From Polynucleobacter sp. AP-Nino-20-G2 (GTDB lineage Bacteria > Pseudomonadota > Gammaproteobacteria > Burkholderiales > Burkholderiaceae): DNA of 64,000 nucleotides. The position numbers and the translations under genes were made by a program. Below the pieces are notes generated by a model. That model was given only the letters and a program-made list of their open reading frames with translations, was not told the DNA's origin and ran no database searches. Below, piece by piece: positions 6,961 through 16,474 of the stretch (within the stretch, counting starts at the first letter, position 1; every line of letters begins with the position of its first letter). The stretch spans positions 477,035 to 541,034 of the forward strand of contig NZ_CP061313.1 of NCBI RefSeq assembly GCF_018688235.1, written 5' to 3'.

Positions 6961-9570
6961 ATGAAAACAGATATTGCACAAAGCTTCCATAGGCTTGAAT
7001 ACCGCGCTCCAAATTACACACTTGAGCGAGTTGAATTAGATATTGCCTTAGATCCCGCCAGGACGATCGTGAAAAGTCGTCTTGAAGTGCTTCCTGGGCC
7101 GAGTCATGAGTCTGGTGCCCCCTTGGTGCTGCAGGGTCATGAGCTTGAGTTTGTCAGCTTGCGTATTAATGGCGAGGCCCATCGCCAATTTGAGTTAACT
7201 CCCGAGACCCTCACGATTCATGCTTTACCCAATCAGGGTAAACAGACATTTGTAGTCGAAATTATTTGCGTCTGTGTTCCAGAAAAAAACACATCACTCA
7301 TGGGTTTGTATGTTTCCAATGGAAACTTCTTCACTCAGTGTGAGGCTGAAGGCTTTAGAAAGATTACCTATTTCTTAGATCGGCCTGATGTGATGGCGCG
7401 TTATCGCGTTACCTTGCGAGCTCGAGAAGCCGAGTGCCCCGTCTTGTTATCTAACGGTAATCTCATCAGCACCGAGAAATTGCCCAATGGTTGGCATAGT
7501 GCAGTTTGGGAGGATCCATTTCCGAAGCCATCTTATTTATTTGCATTGGTTGCGGGCAAGCTGGAATGCATTGAAGAAACAATAACGACCGGCAGTGGTG
7601 CGAAAAAATTATTGCAAATTTGGGTTGAGCCGCATGACTTGAAGAAGACTCGACATGCAATGGATTCTTTGATTGCATCCATTCATTGGGATGAAAAGCG
7701 CTATGGTCTAGAGTTGGATCTCGAGCGATTCATGATTGTGGCGGTAAGTGATTTCAATATGGGCGCGATGGAGAATAAGGGTCTCAATATCTTCAATACC
7801 AAGTATGTATTAGCTCAACCCGAGACCGCTACTGATGCTGACTTTGCCAATATTGAAAGCGTTGTTGCGCACGAGTATTTCCATAACTGGACTGGCAATC
7901 GGGTGACTTGTCGGGACTGGTTTCAGCTTTCCTTGAAAGAAGGTTTGACGGTTTTCCGTGATCAAGAGTTCTCGGCCGATCAAATGGGTAGCGAGTCCGG
8001 TAGAGCGGTAAAGCGTATTGAGGATGTGCGTCTCTTGCGTCAACTACAGTTCCCTGAAGATGCGGGTCCAATGGCTCACCCCATTCGTCCAGACGAGTAT
8101 CAAGAGATTAATAACTTCTACACCGTTACTGTGTATGAGAAGGGTGCTGAGGTTGTGCGCATGTATCAAACCTTGCTTGGGGTTGAAGGTTTCCGTAAGG
8201 GAATGGATTTGTACTTCAAGCGCCACGATGGCCAGGCAGTGACTTGCGATGATTTCTTAATGGCAATGGCCGATGCGAATGACCGAGATCTATCGCAGTT
8301 CAAGCACTGGTATAGCCAGGCAGGTACACCAATGGTTAAGGTGGGTGAGTTTTATGATTCCGCCAAAAAGCAATATCAAATTACTTTGACGCAGTCCCCA
8401 TCAAAAAATACTGTTCAGCAAAAGACTGAGCCATTTCATATTCCCCTGAAGATACGTTTGTTGAATGCTGGCGATAATCAAGCTGAGGTATTGTTGGAGT
8501 TAACGCAAGATCAACAAACCTGGACTTTTGATGGGGTGGAAAGTCGCCCAGTCCTATCGATTAATCGAAATTTCTCAGCACCGATCCATCTGGATTTTGC
8601 GCAAAGCGAGGCGGACTTATTGACACTGTTCTCTAGCGATGATGATGCGTTTAATCGCTGGGAAGCTGGTCAGAAACTGGCAATGCAAATGATTTTGGAA
8701 AATCGTTTGCCAGATGCCGCACTGATCGATGCCTACCGCGATCTATTAACCGATTCAGAGCTAGATCCCGCATTTAAAGAATTGGCGCTGACCTTGCCCG
8801 CCGAGGCATATTTATATGAGCAATGCGCTAGCGTAGATCCACAGAAAATTTATGCTGCACGTCGCGCATTCCGTCATGCGATCGCAGGTCAGCTGCGTAT
8901 TGAGTGGGCTGCTTTGTATCAACAAATGCAGACGCCGGGACCTTTTAATCCAGATGCTGCTAGCTCAGGAAAGCGCGCGCTGAAGAATCTGGCTCTCAGT
9001 ATGTTGTTAGAGGCTGATCCGCTCATTTGGGCTCCAATGGCGGTCAATCAATATCAGAATGCTGACAATATGACCGACCGTTATGCTGCTTTAGCGGGAT
9101 TGGTAATTCATGGCTCTAAGTCAGCTACTGCATGTTTAGAGGACTTCTATACTCGTTTTGCTGACGATGCTTTGGTCATTGATAAGTGGTTTGCTTTACA
9201 GTCCAGCAGACCGCCTGTACCAAACGCTGAGCCTACTTTGAATGAGGTGCATCGCTTGAGAGAGCACTCTGCTTTCAAGATGAATAACCCCAACCGAGTT
9301 CGTAGCGTGATTCATGCTTTCTGTATGAATAACCCCGCTAGCTTTCATCAGGTAGATGGCAGCGGCTATACGTTTTGGGCTGACTCTGTACTTGCCTTGG
9401 ATCCGATTAACCCTCAGGTAGCGGCCCGTTTAGCGCGAGGTTTAGATCGCTGGCGTCATTTTGCTCAGCCGTATCAAACCCAGATGCTCGAGGCTTTAAA
9501 GCGTGTTGCCGCTTGCGGAACTCTCTCTGCGGATGTGAAAGAGGTGATTTCTAAGGCTTCGGCATCTTAA
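6961..9570 (+). CDS. pepN: Aminopeptidase N (M1 family)
   Basis: Zinc metallopeptidase removing N-terminal residues from peptides in the cytoplasm. The 869-residue protein has the substrate-anchoring GAMEN motif at residues 268-272, the zinc ligands HEYFH at 304-308 and the third ligand E327 in KEGLTVFRDQ, plus the transition-state tyrosine segment FYTVTVYEKGAEVVRM. After the catalytic domain come the beta-sandwich and the C-terminal helical domain typical of the gammaproteobacterial PepN subgroup. Length is normal and the frame intact. It starts 34 bases after the GDT1 gene and may be co-transcribed with it. Confidence 0.95.
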   Translation: MKTDIAQSFHRLEYRAPNYTLERVELDIALDPARTIVKSRLEVLPGPSHESGAPLVLQGHELEFVSLRINGEAHRQFELTPETLTIHALPNQGKQTFVVEIICVCVPEKNTSLMGLYVSNGNFFTQCEAEGFRKITYFLDRPDVMARYRVTLRAREAECPVLLSNGNLISTEKLPNGWHSAVWEDPFPKPSYLFALVAGKLECIEETITTGSGAKKLLQIWVEPHDLKKTRHAMDSLIASIHWDEKRYGLELDLERFMIVAVSDFNMGAMENKGLNIFNTKYVLAQPETATDADFANIESVVAHEYFHNWTGNRVTCRDWFQLSLKEGLTVFRDQEFSADQMGSESGRAVKRIEDVRLLRQLQFPEDAGPMAHPIRPDEYQEINNFYTVTVYEKGAEVVRMYQTLLGVEGFRKGMDLYFKRHDGQAVTCDDFLMAMADANDRDLSQFKHWYSQAGTPMVKVGEFYDSAKKQYQITLTQSPSKNTVQQKTEPFHIPLKIRLLNAGDNQAEVLLELTQDQQTWTFDGVESRPVLSINRNFSAPIHLDFAQSEADLLTLFSSDDDAFNRWEAGQKLAMQMILENRLPDAALIDAYRDLLTDSELDPAFKELALTLPAEAYLYEQCASVDPQKIYAARRAFRHAIAGQLRIEWAALYQQMQTPGPFNPDAASSGKRALKNLALSMLLEADPLIWAPMAVNQYQNADNMTDRYAALAGLVIHGSKSATACLEDFYTRFADDALVIDKWFALQSSRPPVPNAEPTLNEVHRLREHSAFKMNNPNRVRSVIHAFCMNNPASFHQVDGSGYTFWADSVLALDPINPQVAARLARGLDRWRHFAQPYQTQMLEALKRVAACGTLSADVKEVISKASAS

Positions 9571-9598
9571 GCATAAGCAGGCCTTCTTTGCTGGGAAT

Positions 9599-9982
9599 TT
9601 AGTGCAAGCTCTCCTTGAATTCAATCCCCAGCTGATGGGCGAGGGCTTGCAGTTTTTTATCTGAAGTCCAAATGACAGCATCTTTTGACAAGAGTGCGGA
9701 GGCCAGCAGTGAAATATCTGTTGCCCCGCAACCAGAGTCATAAAACTTATTTTTTTCAATGAACTCTAATGTTTCATTATTAGTCGCAATAGTTGCTTGT
9801 CGTAAGCTTTTGAGTTGATTTAAAGTTTTCACTCTGGGCGATGGGGGTGATCCACAGGCAAGCTCCAAAATAATGAGTGGATGACAGAGTACTCGATCAT
9901 TGATGAGAAGAGATTGCAAAGTCCCGCTAGCCTTTCTGAAGTGGGATACCCATACCGAGGTGTCCGCTAAAACCATCGTCAT
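9599..9982 (-). CDS. vapC: VapC-type PIN-domain ribonuclease toxin
   Basis: The 127-residue PIN domain carries the expected acidic active-site residues: D7 in LADTSVWVSHF, E40 in IILELACGS, D89 in CGATDISLLA and D108 in WTSDKKL. PIN toxins cleave RNA, often initiator tRNA, when their antitoxin is degraded. It lies directly downstream of the VapB-like gene with 5 bases between, as expected for a co-transcribed pair. The start MTMVLADTSV fits the family. It is convergent with pepN, ending 28 bases from the pepN stop. The target RNA cannot be predicted. Confidence 0.88.
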   Translation of the reverse strand: MTMVLADTSVWVSHFRKASGTLQSLLINDRVLCHPLIILELACGSPPSPRVKTLNQLKSLRQATIATNNETLEFIEKNKFYDSGCGATDISLLASALLSKDAVIWTSDKKLQALAHQLGIEFKESLH

Positions 9983-9987
9983 GGTGA

Positions 9988-10188
9988 TTAATCGCCCTTT
10001 GGTTTTCGGCGAGGAATGCTTTTCATTTCTGGCGCCTTGCCACCTAAGGCTGCCAATCGTTTACCGATTTGCACTCTGACAAAAACATTCATTGCTTCAC
10101 GGAAGAGATCCGCCTTATCCATCCCGGGGTCAGCAAGCTCCAGCCCTCTTTGGTAGAGGTCATCATCAATAGTTACAGTTGTTCGCAT
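9988..10188 (-). CDS. vapB: VapB-type antitoxin (ribbon-helix-helix)
   Basis: A 66-residue protein opening with MRTTVTIDDDLYQRGLELAD, the beta-strand and first helix of the MetJ/Arc-like VapB (DUF2191-type) fold. A basic tail, probably disordered (IPRRKPKGD), would wrap around the toxin. It is the first gene of the pair, as in most VapBC operons, and should repress its own promoter in complex with VapC. The divergent intergenic space to fbp (10189-10384) must hold both promoters; I could not define an operator with confidence. Confidence 0.85.
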   Translation of the reverse strand: MRTTVTIDDDLYQRGLELADPGMDKADLFREAMNVFVRVQIGKRLAALGGKAPEMKSIPRRKPKGD

Positions 10189-10384
10189 ACTTTTATCATC
10201 ATCAATATTGAATCATTTTAGCATCAAATAATGCATCAAAAAAGAGGGGAAGTCTGAGTCTGTAGTAATCAAAAGCCCATCTGCAGGCCTTATGACTGTT
10301 GGATTTAAGTATTTTTTGAATGAACAGGGCAAAATAGAGGTCTGCCAAGTAACCCTCTTTACCTGATTCACGGAGAAATTCCTT

Positions 10385-11395
10385 TTGACTGCCTCAAGTA
10401 ACTTCAATATCAATTTCAAGAAATATCTCGAGTCCACCAAGGTGAAGGGCGAGGCTATTCCTGCTGGCTTGCAAGAATTACTCTTAGCAGTGGCTGATAC
10501 CTGCTCCACGTTGAGTCATGAGGTTGCCCAAGGCGCCTTAATTGGTTTATTGGGCTCAGCTGGTACTGGCAATGTCCAGGGAGAGGTACAGCAAAAATTG
10601 GATGTCATTGCAAATGACCTCTTGATTGAAGGGGTTCAGGGTTGCAAGTCTTTGGCGGGCCTGGCATCGGAAGAGATGGAATTGCCGGTAGCGGTGCAGG
10701 GAACCGGTGACTACTTATTGCTATTCGACCCACTTGATGGTTCATCCAATATTGATGTGAATGTTTCGATTGGAACGATATTCTCGGTGCTGAAGAAACA
10801 AGACCCATCTGCGCCTTTGCAGACCTCTGACTTCTTATTGTCAGGCCGTCATCAAGTAGCTGCCGGCTATGTTGTTTACGGGCCTCAAACCACCATGGCC
10901 TTAACCTTAGGCAACGGTGTGGTGATGTTTACCTTGAATAAAGTCACCGGTGAATTTGTCTTAATTAAACATGCTGTTGAGATTGCGCACTCTACTAAAG
11001 AGTTCGCAATCAATATGTCCAACATGCGTCACTGGGCTGAGCCTGTGCGTCGTTATGTTGAAGAGTGTCTGGCTGGTGTTAGTGGTGAGCGCGACAAAGA
11101 TTTCAATATGCGCTGGATTGCCTCTATGGTGGCCGATGTTCATCGCGTGCTTTCTCGTGGCGGCATCTTTATGTATCCATGGGATCAGCGTGAGCCCCAT
11201 AAGCCAGGTAAGCTGCGCTTGATGTATGAGGCCAATCCGATGAGCTTCTTAGTGGAGCAGGCTGGTGGTGCCTCTACCAACGGTGATCAATTGATCATGG
11301 ATTTGGTCCCAACCGATTTGCATGAACGTGTCTCTGTCATGCTGGGCTCCAAGGAAGAGATCGAGCGTTTACAGCATTACCACTCGCAGGTCTAA
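10385..11395 (+). CDS. fbp: Fructose-1,6-bisphosphatase, class I
   Basis: Hydrolyses fructose 1,6-bisphosphate to fructose 6-phosphate in gluconeogenesis. The metal-site motif FDPLDGSSNIDVN lies at about residues 114-126, with the earlier metal glutamate in SEEMELPV. The sugar-phosphate-binding segment near RYVEECLAG and the late KLRLMYEANPMSFLVEQAGG signature are present. The 336-residue length is normal. The start is a TTG at 10385 preceded by GGAGA about ten bases upstream; no better ATG exists before the conserved region. Followed by a bidirectional terminator shared with the convergent cphA gene. Confidence 0.95.
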   Translation: MTASSNFNINFKKYLESTKVKGEAIPAGLQELLLAVADTCSTLSHEVAQGALIGLLGSAGTGNVQGEVQQKLDVIANDLLIEGVQGCKSLAGLASEEMELPVAVQGTGDYLLLFDPLDGSSNIDVNVSIGTIFSVLKKQDPSAPLQTSDFLLSGRHQVAAGYVVYGPQTTMALTLGNGVVMFTLNKVTGEFVLIKHAVEIAHSTKEFAINMSNMRHWAEPVRRYVEECLAGVSGERDKDFNMRWIASMVADVHRVLSRGGIFMYPWDQREPHKPGKLRLMYEANPMSFLVEQAGGASTNGDQLIMDLVPTDLHERVSVMLGSKEEIERLQHYHSQV

Positions 11396-11440
11396 TTGCC
11401 CGGAAGACCTCTACAGAGTTTGGGTGCAGTACTTGTAATA

Positions 11441-11470
11441 AAAAAGCTCAATCAGTGATTGGGCTTTTTG
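11441..11470. terminator. Bidirectional intrinsic terminator between fbp and cphA
   Basis: An inverted repeat of the form AAAAAGCTCAATCA and TGATTGGGCTTTTT (one G-T/mismatch position) with a T-run on both strands. It sits between two convergent genes and can serve both. Confidence 0.75.
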
Positions 11471-11501
11471 CTTATGGACTTGCCAAGAAGGGCGCGCCTC
11501 C

Positions 11502-14072
11502 TTAGGGCTGAACCTTTTCCTTCAGATAAGCAAGCGACTCTTCAACTTGGTCAATCAAGATCAGGCAGATATCCCCAGCAGACAAATCACTCAAGGCGGC
11601 ATCGATGGCCAGGAATTCACCCGTAATCTCTTTTACTTGCTTGGCTCTAGTGGTTCCAACTAAACCTTCTTTCAGGAGCTTGAGCACTTCACCATCTTCA
11701 CGACCGCGTTGGCACTGGTCTTGATACAAAATGACATTGTCAAAGCTGTTGCCCAAGATTCTGGTGAGGTCGCGGATATCTTCATCACGACGATCACCAG
11801 CACCACTAATAACTACGTGGCTCTTCTTGGGCTTCATCGCCTCGATGGCGCTTGCTAGGGCGCGCATTGCATCGGGGTTATGTCCGTAATCAGCAATGAC
11901 GGTTGCCCCTTTGTGCTGGAACTGATTGAAGCGTCCTGGCACTACATTGGCTGAGCTTTCAAATGAATGTAAGCCACGAGCAATTTTTTCAGCATCTAAA
12001 CCAAGCGCCCAAGCGGCGCCAATAGAAGCCATCGCATTTTCTACTTGGAATCCCAATACGCCATTTTGGGTAAATGGAATCTCGCTAACCGGGAAGCGGA
12101 AGAGTACGCGCGAACCTTTCGATGCTACGATATAAGTGCCATCACAGTAAATCACTTTTTTATTCTTAGCGCGGTGTGCGGCAATAACCGGGTGGTGTTG
12201 ATTTTGCGCAAAGAAAATCACCCGACCCGTGCAAACATCACCCATCTTCGCTACGATTGGATCAGCAGCGTTCAGTACCGCAGCTCCTGTTGGAGCTACA
12301 TTTTGCACAACAACGCGCTTGAGAATCGCCAAATCCTCAACGCTGGTGATGTAGTTCAGGCCCAAGTGGTCACCTTCGCCAATATTGGTCACTACTGCAA
12401 CTTCGCAGCGATCAAAGCCAAGACCCTCGCGTAACATGCCGCCACGAGCTGTTTCCAGGACCGCTGCATCCACGTCTGGGTGCATTAAGACATTGCGAGC
12501 GCTTTTGGGGCCACTGCAGTCACCAGAATCAATCAGGCGATGGTTGATATAGACGCCATCGGTAGTGGTCATGCCGACCCGCAGACCGGTTTCATTGAGA
12601 AGGTGTGAGATTAATCGCACCGTCGTGGTTTTGCCATTGGTGCCAGTTACTGCGACTACTGGAATGCGTCCATCTTCACCCAGGGGGTACATCATATTGA
12701 TGATATCTTCGCCAACGGGACGGCTCTTGCCATAGGAGGGCTTGAGATGCATGCGCAGGCCGGGCGCGGCATTTACCTCAACAATGCCACCACCTTGTGA
12801 TTCCAATGGCTTGTAGATAGCTTCGCACAGAATGTCTACGCCAGCGATATCTAAACCAATCATTTGTGCGGCAGCAATCGCGCTAGCAGCTACATCAGGA
12901 TGAACATCATCGGTTACATCGGTCGCTGTTCCGCCGGTGCTCAGGTTTGCATTGTTGCGTAATAAAACACGCTCACCAGTTTTGGGAACGTATTGCGGAG
13001 AAAGATTGTTGCTGGCTAAATGTGCGAGCGCAATGTCATCGAAGCGGATTTTAGTTAATGCAGTGGCATGGCCATCACCGCGCAGTGGATTCTTATTCTC
13101 CAGTTCAACCAATTCGGCAACGGTGTGCTTGCCATCGCCAACCACTTGCGCTGGCTCACGTCTAGCCGCTGCGGAGAGGCGATTGCCAACTACAAGTAAG
13201 CGATAGTCGGCACCAGGTAGATAGCGCTCGACAATGGTTTCGCGTCCGAACGCTTGAGTAACAATGAAGCCCGCACGTACTTCAGCTTCTGTCTGAATAT
13301 TCGCAACGACACCCTTACCTTGATTGCCATCTTTGGGCTTTAAGACGATGGGGCCGCCAATCTTTTGGGCTGCACGCCATGCGTCATCCGCAGTCGTGAC
13401 TACTTCACCAGTGGGTACTGATACGCCAGCGGCAGCGAGTAGGTTCTTGGTAAGTTCTTTATCTTGAGCGATCGCCTCGGCAATAGCGCTAGTGTCACTG
13501 GTTTCAGCAGCCTGAATCCGTTTTTGTTTGCTGCCCCAACCAAATTGCACCATGCTGCCTTCTGTCATGCGGCGGAAGGGGATATTTCTTTGAACCGCGG
13601 CATCTACGATGGAGCCTGTGCTCGGTCCAAGACGCACGTCCTCATAAAGCGCTTCCAATTCAGAAAGGGCTGCTGCCAAATCAAATGGAACGTCATTTAG
13701 CGTTGCTTGAATTAATCCAAAAGCGAAGTCAAAGGCCATCCGCCCCACAACTTCCTCTGTGTACTCAACCACCACTTGGTAAACGCCATCTTCAATAGTT
13801 TGGACGGTACGGCTAAAGGTTACTGGACAGCCAGCTTGAGACTGGAGGCCAAGGGCGGCGTGTTCCAAGGCATGAGCCAAAGAAAGAATTTCGTTATGGC
13901 CGCCGCGGCGCATGCTTCCTAATTGGGGGAAGCGCTCACGGATCTTGGTTTCGAACTGAGGAATAGTGTCAATAGAGCGTTCAGTTTCTTCGCAGGAAAC
14001 GATAGCTTCTAAAGCGGTGTGGCGGCTCCATAAATTCGGGCCGCGCAACATGCGAATACGGGTAATTTCCAA
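11502..14072 (-). CDS. cphA: Cyanophycin synthetase CphA
   Basis: Polymerises aspartate and arginine into cyanophycin (multi-L-arginyl-poly-L-aspartate), a nitrogen and carbon store, without ribosomes. The 856-residue protein has the N-terminal domain opening with RIRMLRGPNLWSRH, an ATP-grasp domain with KPKDGNQGKG (about 245-254) and VEVNAAPGLRMHLKP (about 431-445), and a Mur-ligase-like domain with an intact P-loop GTNGKTTT (477-484) and a C-terminal Mur ligase domain to residue 856. The start is a TTG directly after the stop codon of the upstream gene, which suggests translational coupling. It is the second gene of a two-gene operon. Confidence 0.93.
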   Translation of the reverse strand: MEITRIRMLRGPNLWSRHTALEAIVSCEETERSIDTIPQFETKIRERFPQLGSMRRGGHNEILSLAHALEHAALGLQSQAGCPVTFSRTVQTIEDGVYQVVVEYTEEVVGRMAFDFAFGLIQATLNDVPFDLAAALSELEALYEDVRLGPSTGSIVDAAVQRNIPFRRMTEGSMVQFGWGSKQKRIQAAETSDTSAIAEAIAQDKELTKNLLAAAGVSVPTGEVVTTADDAWRAAQKIGGPIVLKPKDGNQGKGVVANIQTEAEVRAGFIVTQAFGRETIVERYLPGADYRLLVVGNRLSAAARREPAQVVGDGKHTVAELVELENKNPLRGDGHATALTKIRFDDIALAHLASNNLSPQYVPKTGERVLLRNNANLSTGGTATDVTDDVHPDVAASAIAAAQMIGLDIAGVDILCEAIYKPLESQGGGIVEVNAAPGLRMHLKPSYGKSRPVGEDIINMMYPLGEDGRIPVVAVTGTNGKTTTVRLISHLLNETGLRVGMTTTDGVYINHRLIDSGDCSGPKSARNVLMHPDVDAAVLETARGGMLREGLGFDRCEVAVVTNIGEGDHLGLNYITSVEDLAILKRVVVQNVAPTGAAVLNAADPIVAKMGDVCTGRVIFFAQNQHHPVIAAHRAKNKKVIYCDGTYIVASKGSRVLFRFPVSEIPFTQNGVLGFQVENAMASIGAAWALGLDAEKIARGLHSFESSANVVPGRFNQFQHKGATVIADYGHNPDAMRALASAIEAMKPKKSHVVISGAGDRRDEDIRDLTRILGNSFDNVILYQDQCQRGREDGEVLKLLKEGLVGTTRAKQVKEITGEFLAIDAALSDLSAGDICLILIDQVEESLAYLKEKVQP

Positions 14073-16265
14073 TTAAGCCTCTGTTGGAACGCTGGCGTCG
14101 GAAACGAAGGTTTCAGCACCAGCTTCAATAACGTTGAACGGAATGTCTAAAGCCCACGCTGCGGCAATCGCTGCACCTAAGTTCATGGCTTTCCATGGGG
14201 CAGCTGAGTCAGGCTCAGAGTGACGCGGAACTGGAATACTCTTTTGATCCTGATTGCCACACTTCAGAGTAATTTGTTGTTTACCAACCAGAACTAGGCG
14301 ACCACCTTTTTTCAGGTGCTCTTTCGCTGTAGTGCTGGAAGAATCTTGCGTGAAGAAGATGACCTCGCCATCACAAAGCTCCGCCATCTTTTCAACCATC
14401 GGGTCATCCGCATTTAATACGGCGACACCAGTAGGCAGTACGACATCCACTTGAGTTCTGACAATACTGAATACCTGGTCTTCATCATAAATGGCGTACT
14501 GAGGGAAATTTGCTGAGGGATCAACATTCAGTACAACGCCAACTTGGCAACGATCGTAGGCAAGGCCTTCAATCAACATGGATAGATTATTGTTTTCAAT
14601 TACGGCCGCTTCAACTGCGCGATTTAATAAAGTACGACGCGCATTTTCCCAGTTGGCTGCATTACTTTTCTGGATAGAGCGATGACCGAAGAACAATCCT
14701 TTGCTGCAAGATAGGCCAACATATAGATTAGTCAATCTCAAAAAGTGAGCAATCATTTCGGCGACGGGCGTTTTGCCGCGCGCGCCACAGACACCCACTA
14801 CCGGGATGCGGAAGTCAGCTCCGGGAGGGAAGAGGTGGTTCGCAATCTCTTTACCAACTGGTTGTGGTTTGCCGCTCGCAGGCTTTAAGTGCATCAATAA
14901 GCCTGGGCCTGCATTGACTTCAACAATTGCCGCATTTTGCGATTCGAGAGGCTTGCTAATATCTTGTGCCACGAGATCCACGCCGGCAATCTCCAGCCCA
15001 ACAACGCGAGCAGCAAGCGCTACTTGGCTGGCTACCTCTGGGTGAACGAGGTCTGTGACATCAAAGGCTACATTGCCATTGCTTTGAATGAGTACTTTTT
15101 GATCCAGTGCGGGAATGCTTGATCCAGTCAATTTCTGGCGTGCGAGCTCAAGCTCCACTGCGGAATCAATTCTTACTGGATTGAGTGGGTGCTCTTCGGC
15201 AGTGCCACGACGTGGATCAGAATTAATCTGAATTTGAATGAGTTCCAGCACGGTGTGTTTGCCGTCACCGGTAACCCAAACAGTTTCACCTTTGGCCGCC
15301 GCAACTACTTTGTTACCAACAACTAGCAAGCGGTGTTCGTCGCCAATGATGTGACGCTCTACCAAGACTTCGCTACCCTCATCGATTGCTACGGCATAGG
15401 CTGCTTCAATTTCTTGTTGGGTGTAGAGGTTAATAAATACCCCGCGACCATGATTGCCATCGATCGGTTTTACTACCACCGGTAATCCAATATCTTGAGC
15501 CGCTTCCCAGGCGTCATCAGGGCTAGTGACTGTACGACCCTCTGGGGTTGGCACACCTGCGCTAGCTAGCAGACTTTTTGTTAAGTCTTTATCGCGAGAA
15601 ATGGTTTCAGCAATTGCGCTCGTTTGGTCTGTCTCCGCTGTCCATATGCGACGTTGTTTAGCGCCATAGCCAAGCTGAACGAGGTTGCCTTCGGATAATC
15701 TAATTGAAGGAATGCCGCGCTCTTCAGCTGCGTTCACGATGCAGGCCGTACTAGGTCCAAGCAATAGATCATCCCCAAGTTCGCGCAGATTTTCAATAAT
15801 CATGGCGACTTCAGCTACGGGATCTTTTGTGTCCTGAGCTAGGGTGAGATATAAATCTCGTGCGTATTTGAGAGCCGTTAAGGTCACTTCCTCATTGATC
15901 GCGCTAACCATCACCTTGTAAACGCCGCGGCGATCACCGTCTCGAGCTTTGCCAAATCCACCAGGGATGCCGGCGAGATTTTGGAGTTCTAGGGTGAGGT
16001 GTTCAAGAATGTGGGCGGGCCAAGTACCTTCTTCGACTCGTTTTAAGAATCCGCCAGCTTCACCATAGCTACAGCGATGCTCGTGGAGACTAGGAAGCGC
16101 TTTTAGCAAGCGATCATAGAACCCAGGAATTAAATTGGATGGGTAGTCCTCTAGGTCGCCGATATCAACCCAGACCTCAATGACCGGATGGTAGGTCCAC
16201 ATATTGGGACCACGGAGATGCTTGACACTCAGAATCTCGATTGTTTTATCTAATAATTGGGGCAT
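14073..16265 (-). CDS. Second cyanophycin synthetase, short form (CphA')
   Basis: The 730-residue paralogue has the same N-terminal domain (RGPNMWTYHP) and ATP-grasp domain (KPIDGNHGRG about 266-275, VEVNAGPGLLMHLKP about 448-462), but a changed Mur-ligase P-loop, GARGKTPV (494-501), instead of GTNGKTTT. It ends about 125 residues earlier than its neighbour, lacking most of the C-terminal Mur ligase domain. It may use only the ATP-grasp site, possibly ligating a preformed dipeptide or priming the chain. This parallels the shorter CphA2 of some cyanobacteria in architecture, but that equivalence is inference. First gene of the operon; its stop abuts the TTG start of cphA. Confidence 0.88.
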   Translation of the reverse strand: MPQLLDKTIEILSVKHLRGPNMWTYHPVIEVWVDIGDLEDYPSNLIPGFYDRLLKALPSLHEHRCSYGEAGGFLKRVEEGTWPAHILEHLTLELQNLAGIPGGFGKARDGDRRGVYKVMVSAINEEVTLTALKYARDLYLTLAQDTKDPVAEVAMIIENLRELGDDLLLGPSTACIVNAAEERGIPSIRLSEGNLVQLGYGAKQRRIWTAETDQTSAIAETISRDKDLTKSLLASAGVPTPEGRTVTSPDDAWEAAQDIGLPVVVKPIDGNHGRGVFINLYTQQEIEAAYAVAIDEGSEVLVERHIIGDEHRLLVVGNKVVAAAKGETVWVTGDGKHTVLELIQIQINSDPRRGTAEEHPLNPVRIDSAVELELARQKLTGSSIPALDQKVLIQSNGNVAFDVTDLVHPEVASQVALAARVVGLEIAGVDLVAQDISKPLESQNAAIVEVNAGPGLLMHLKPASGKPQPVGKEIANHLFPPGADFRIPVVGVCGARGKTPVAEMIAHFLRLTNLYVGLSCSKGLFFGHRSIQKSNAANWENARRTLLNRAVEAAVIENNNLSMLIEGLAYDRCQVGVVLNVDPSANFPQYAIYDEDQVFSIVRTQVDVVLPTGVAVLNADDPMVEKMAELCDGEVIFFTQDSSSTTAKEHLKKGGRLVLVGKQQITLKCGNQDQKSIPVPRHSEPDSAAPWKAMNLGAAIAAAWALDIPFNVIEAGAETFVSDASVPTEA

Positions 16266-16474
16266 ATGTGGATGGGGAGGGTCGGCGCCACTTCAACGGG
16301 TGAGGGCGAGGATGTCTCGGACTGTCTCTCAGGTTCTAGTAATTATTGAAAATCCACAAAATTAGCAAAAATACATAAAAAAGCCTATTACGACAATTTA
16401 ACGGTTTTCTGGCCTTAAAAGTTGACAGAGCCGCTAAATCTAAAAAATCTGACTCCACTATACTTTTAGGATCA
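16266..16474. promoter_or_regulatory. Divergent promoter region between cphA' and the ABC transporter
   Basis: A 209-base spacer. It is AT-rich towards the transporter and contains a perfect TTGACA at 16422-16427 and a TATACT at 16459-16464. These are 31 bases apart, too far to form one sigma-70 promoter, so they may belong to different promoters. With the TATACT box, transcription would start only a few bases before the ATG at 16475. Shared control of polymer synthesis and the transporter is plausible. Confidence 0.4.

Noticed and set aside
16422..16464. TTGACA and TATACT as one promoter of the ABC transporter
   Set aside because: The spacing of 31 bases is too long for a sigma-70 promoter.
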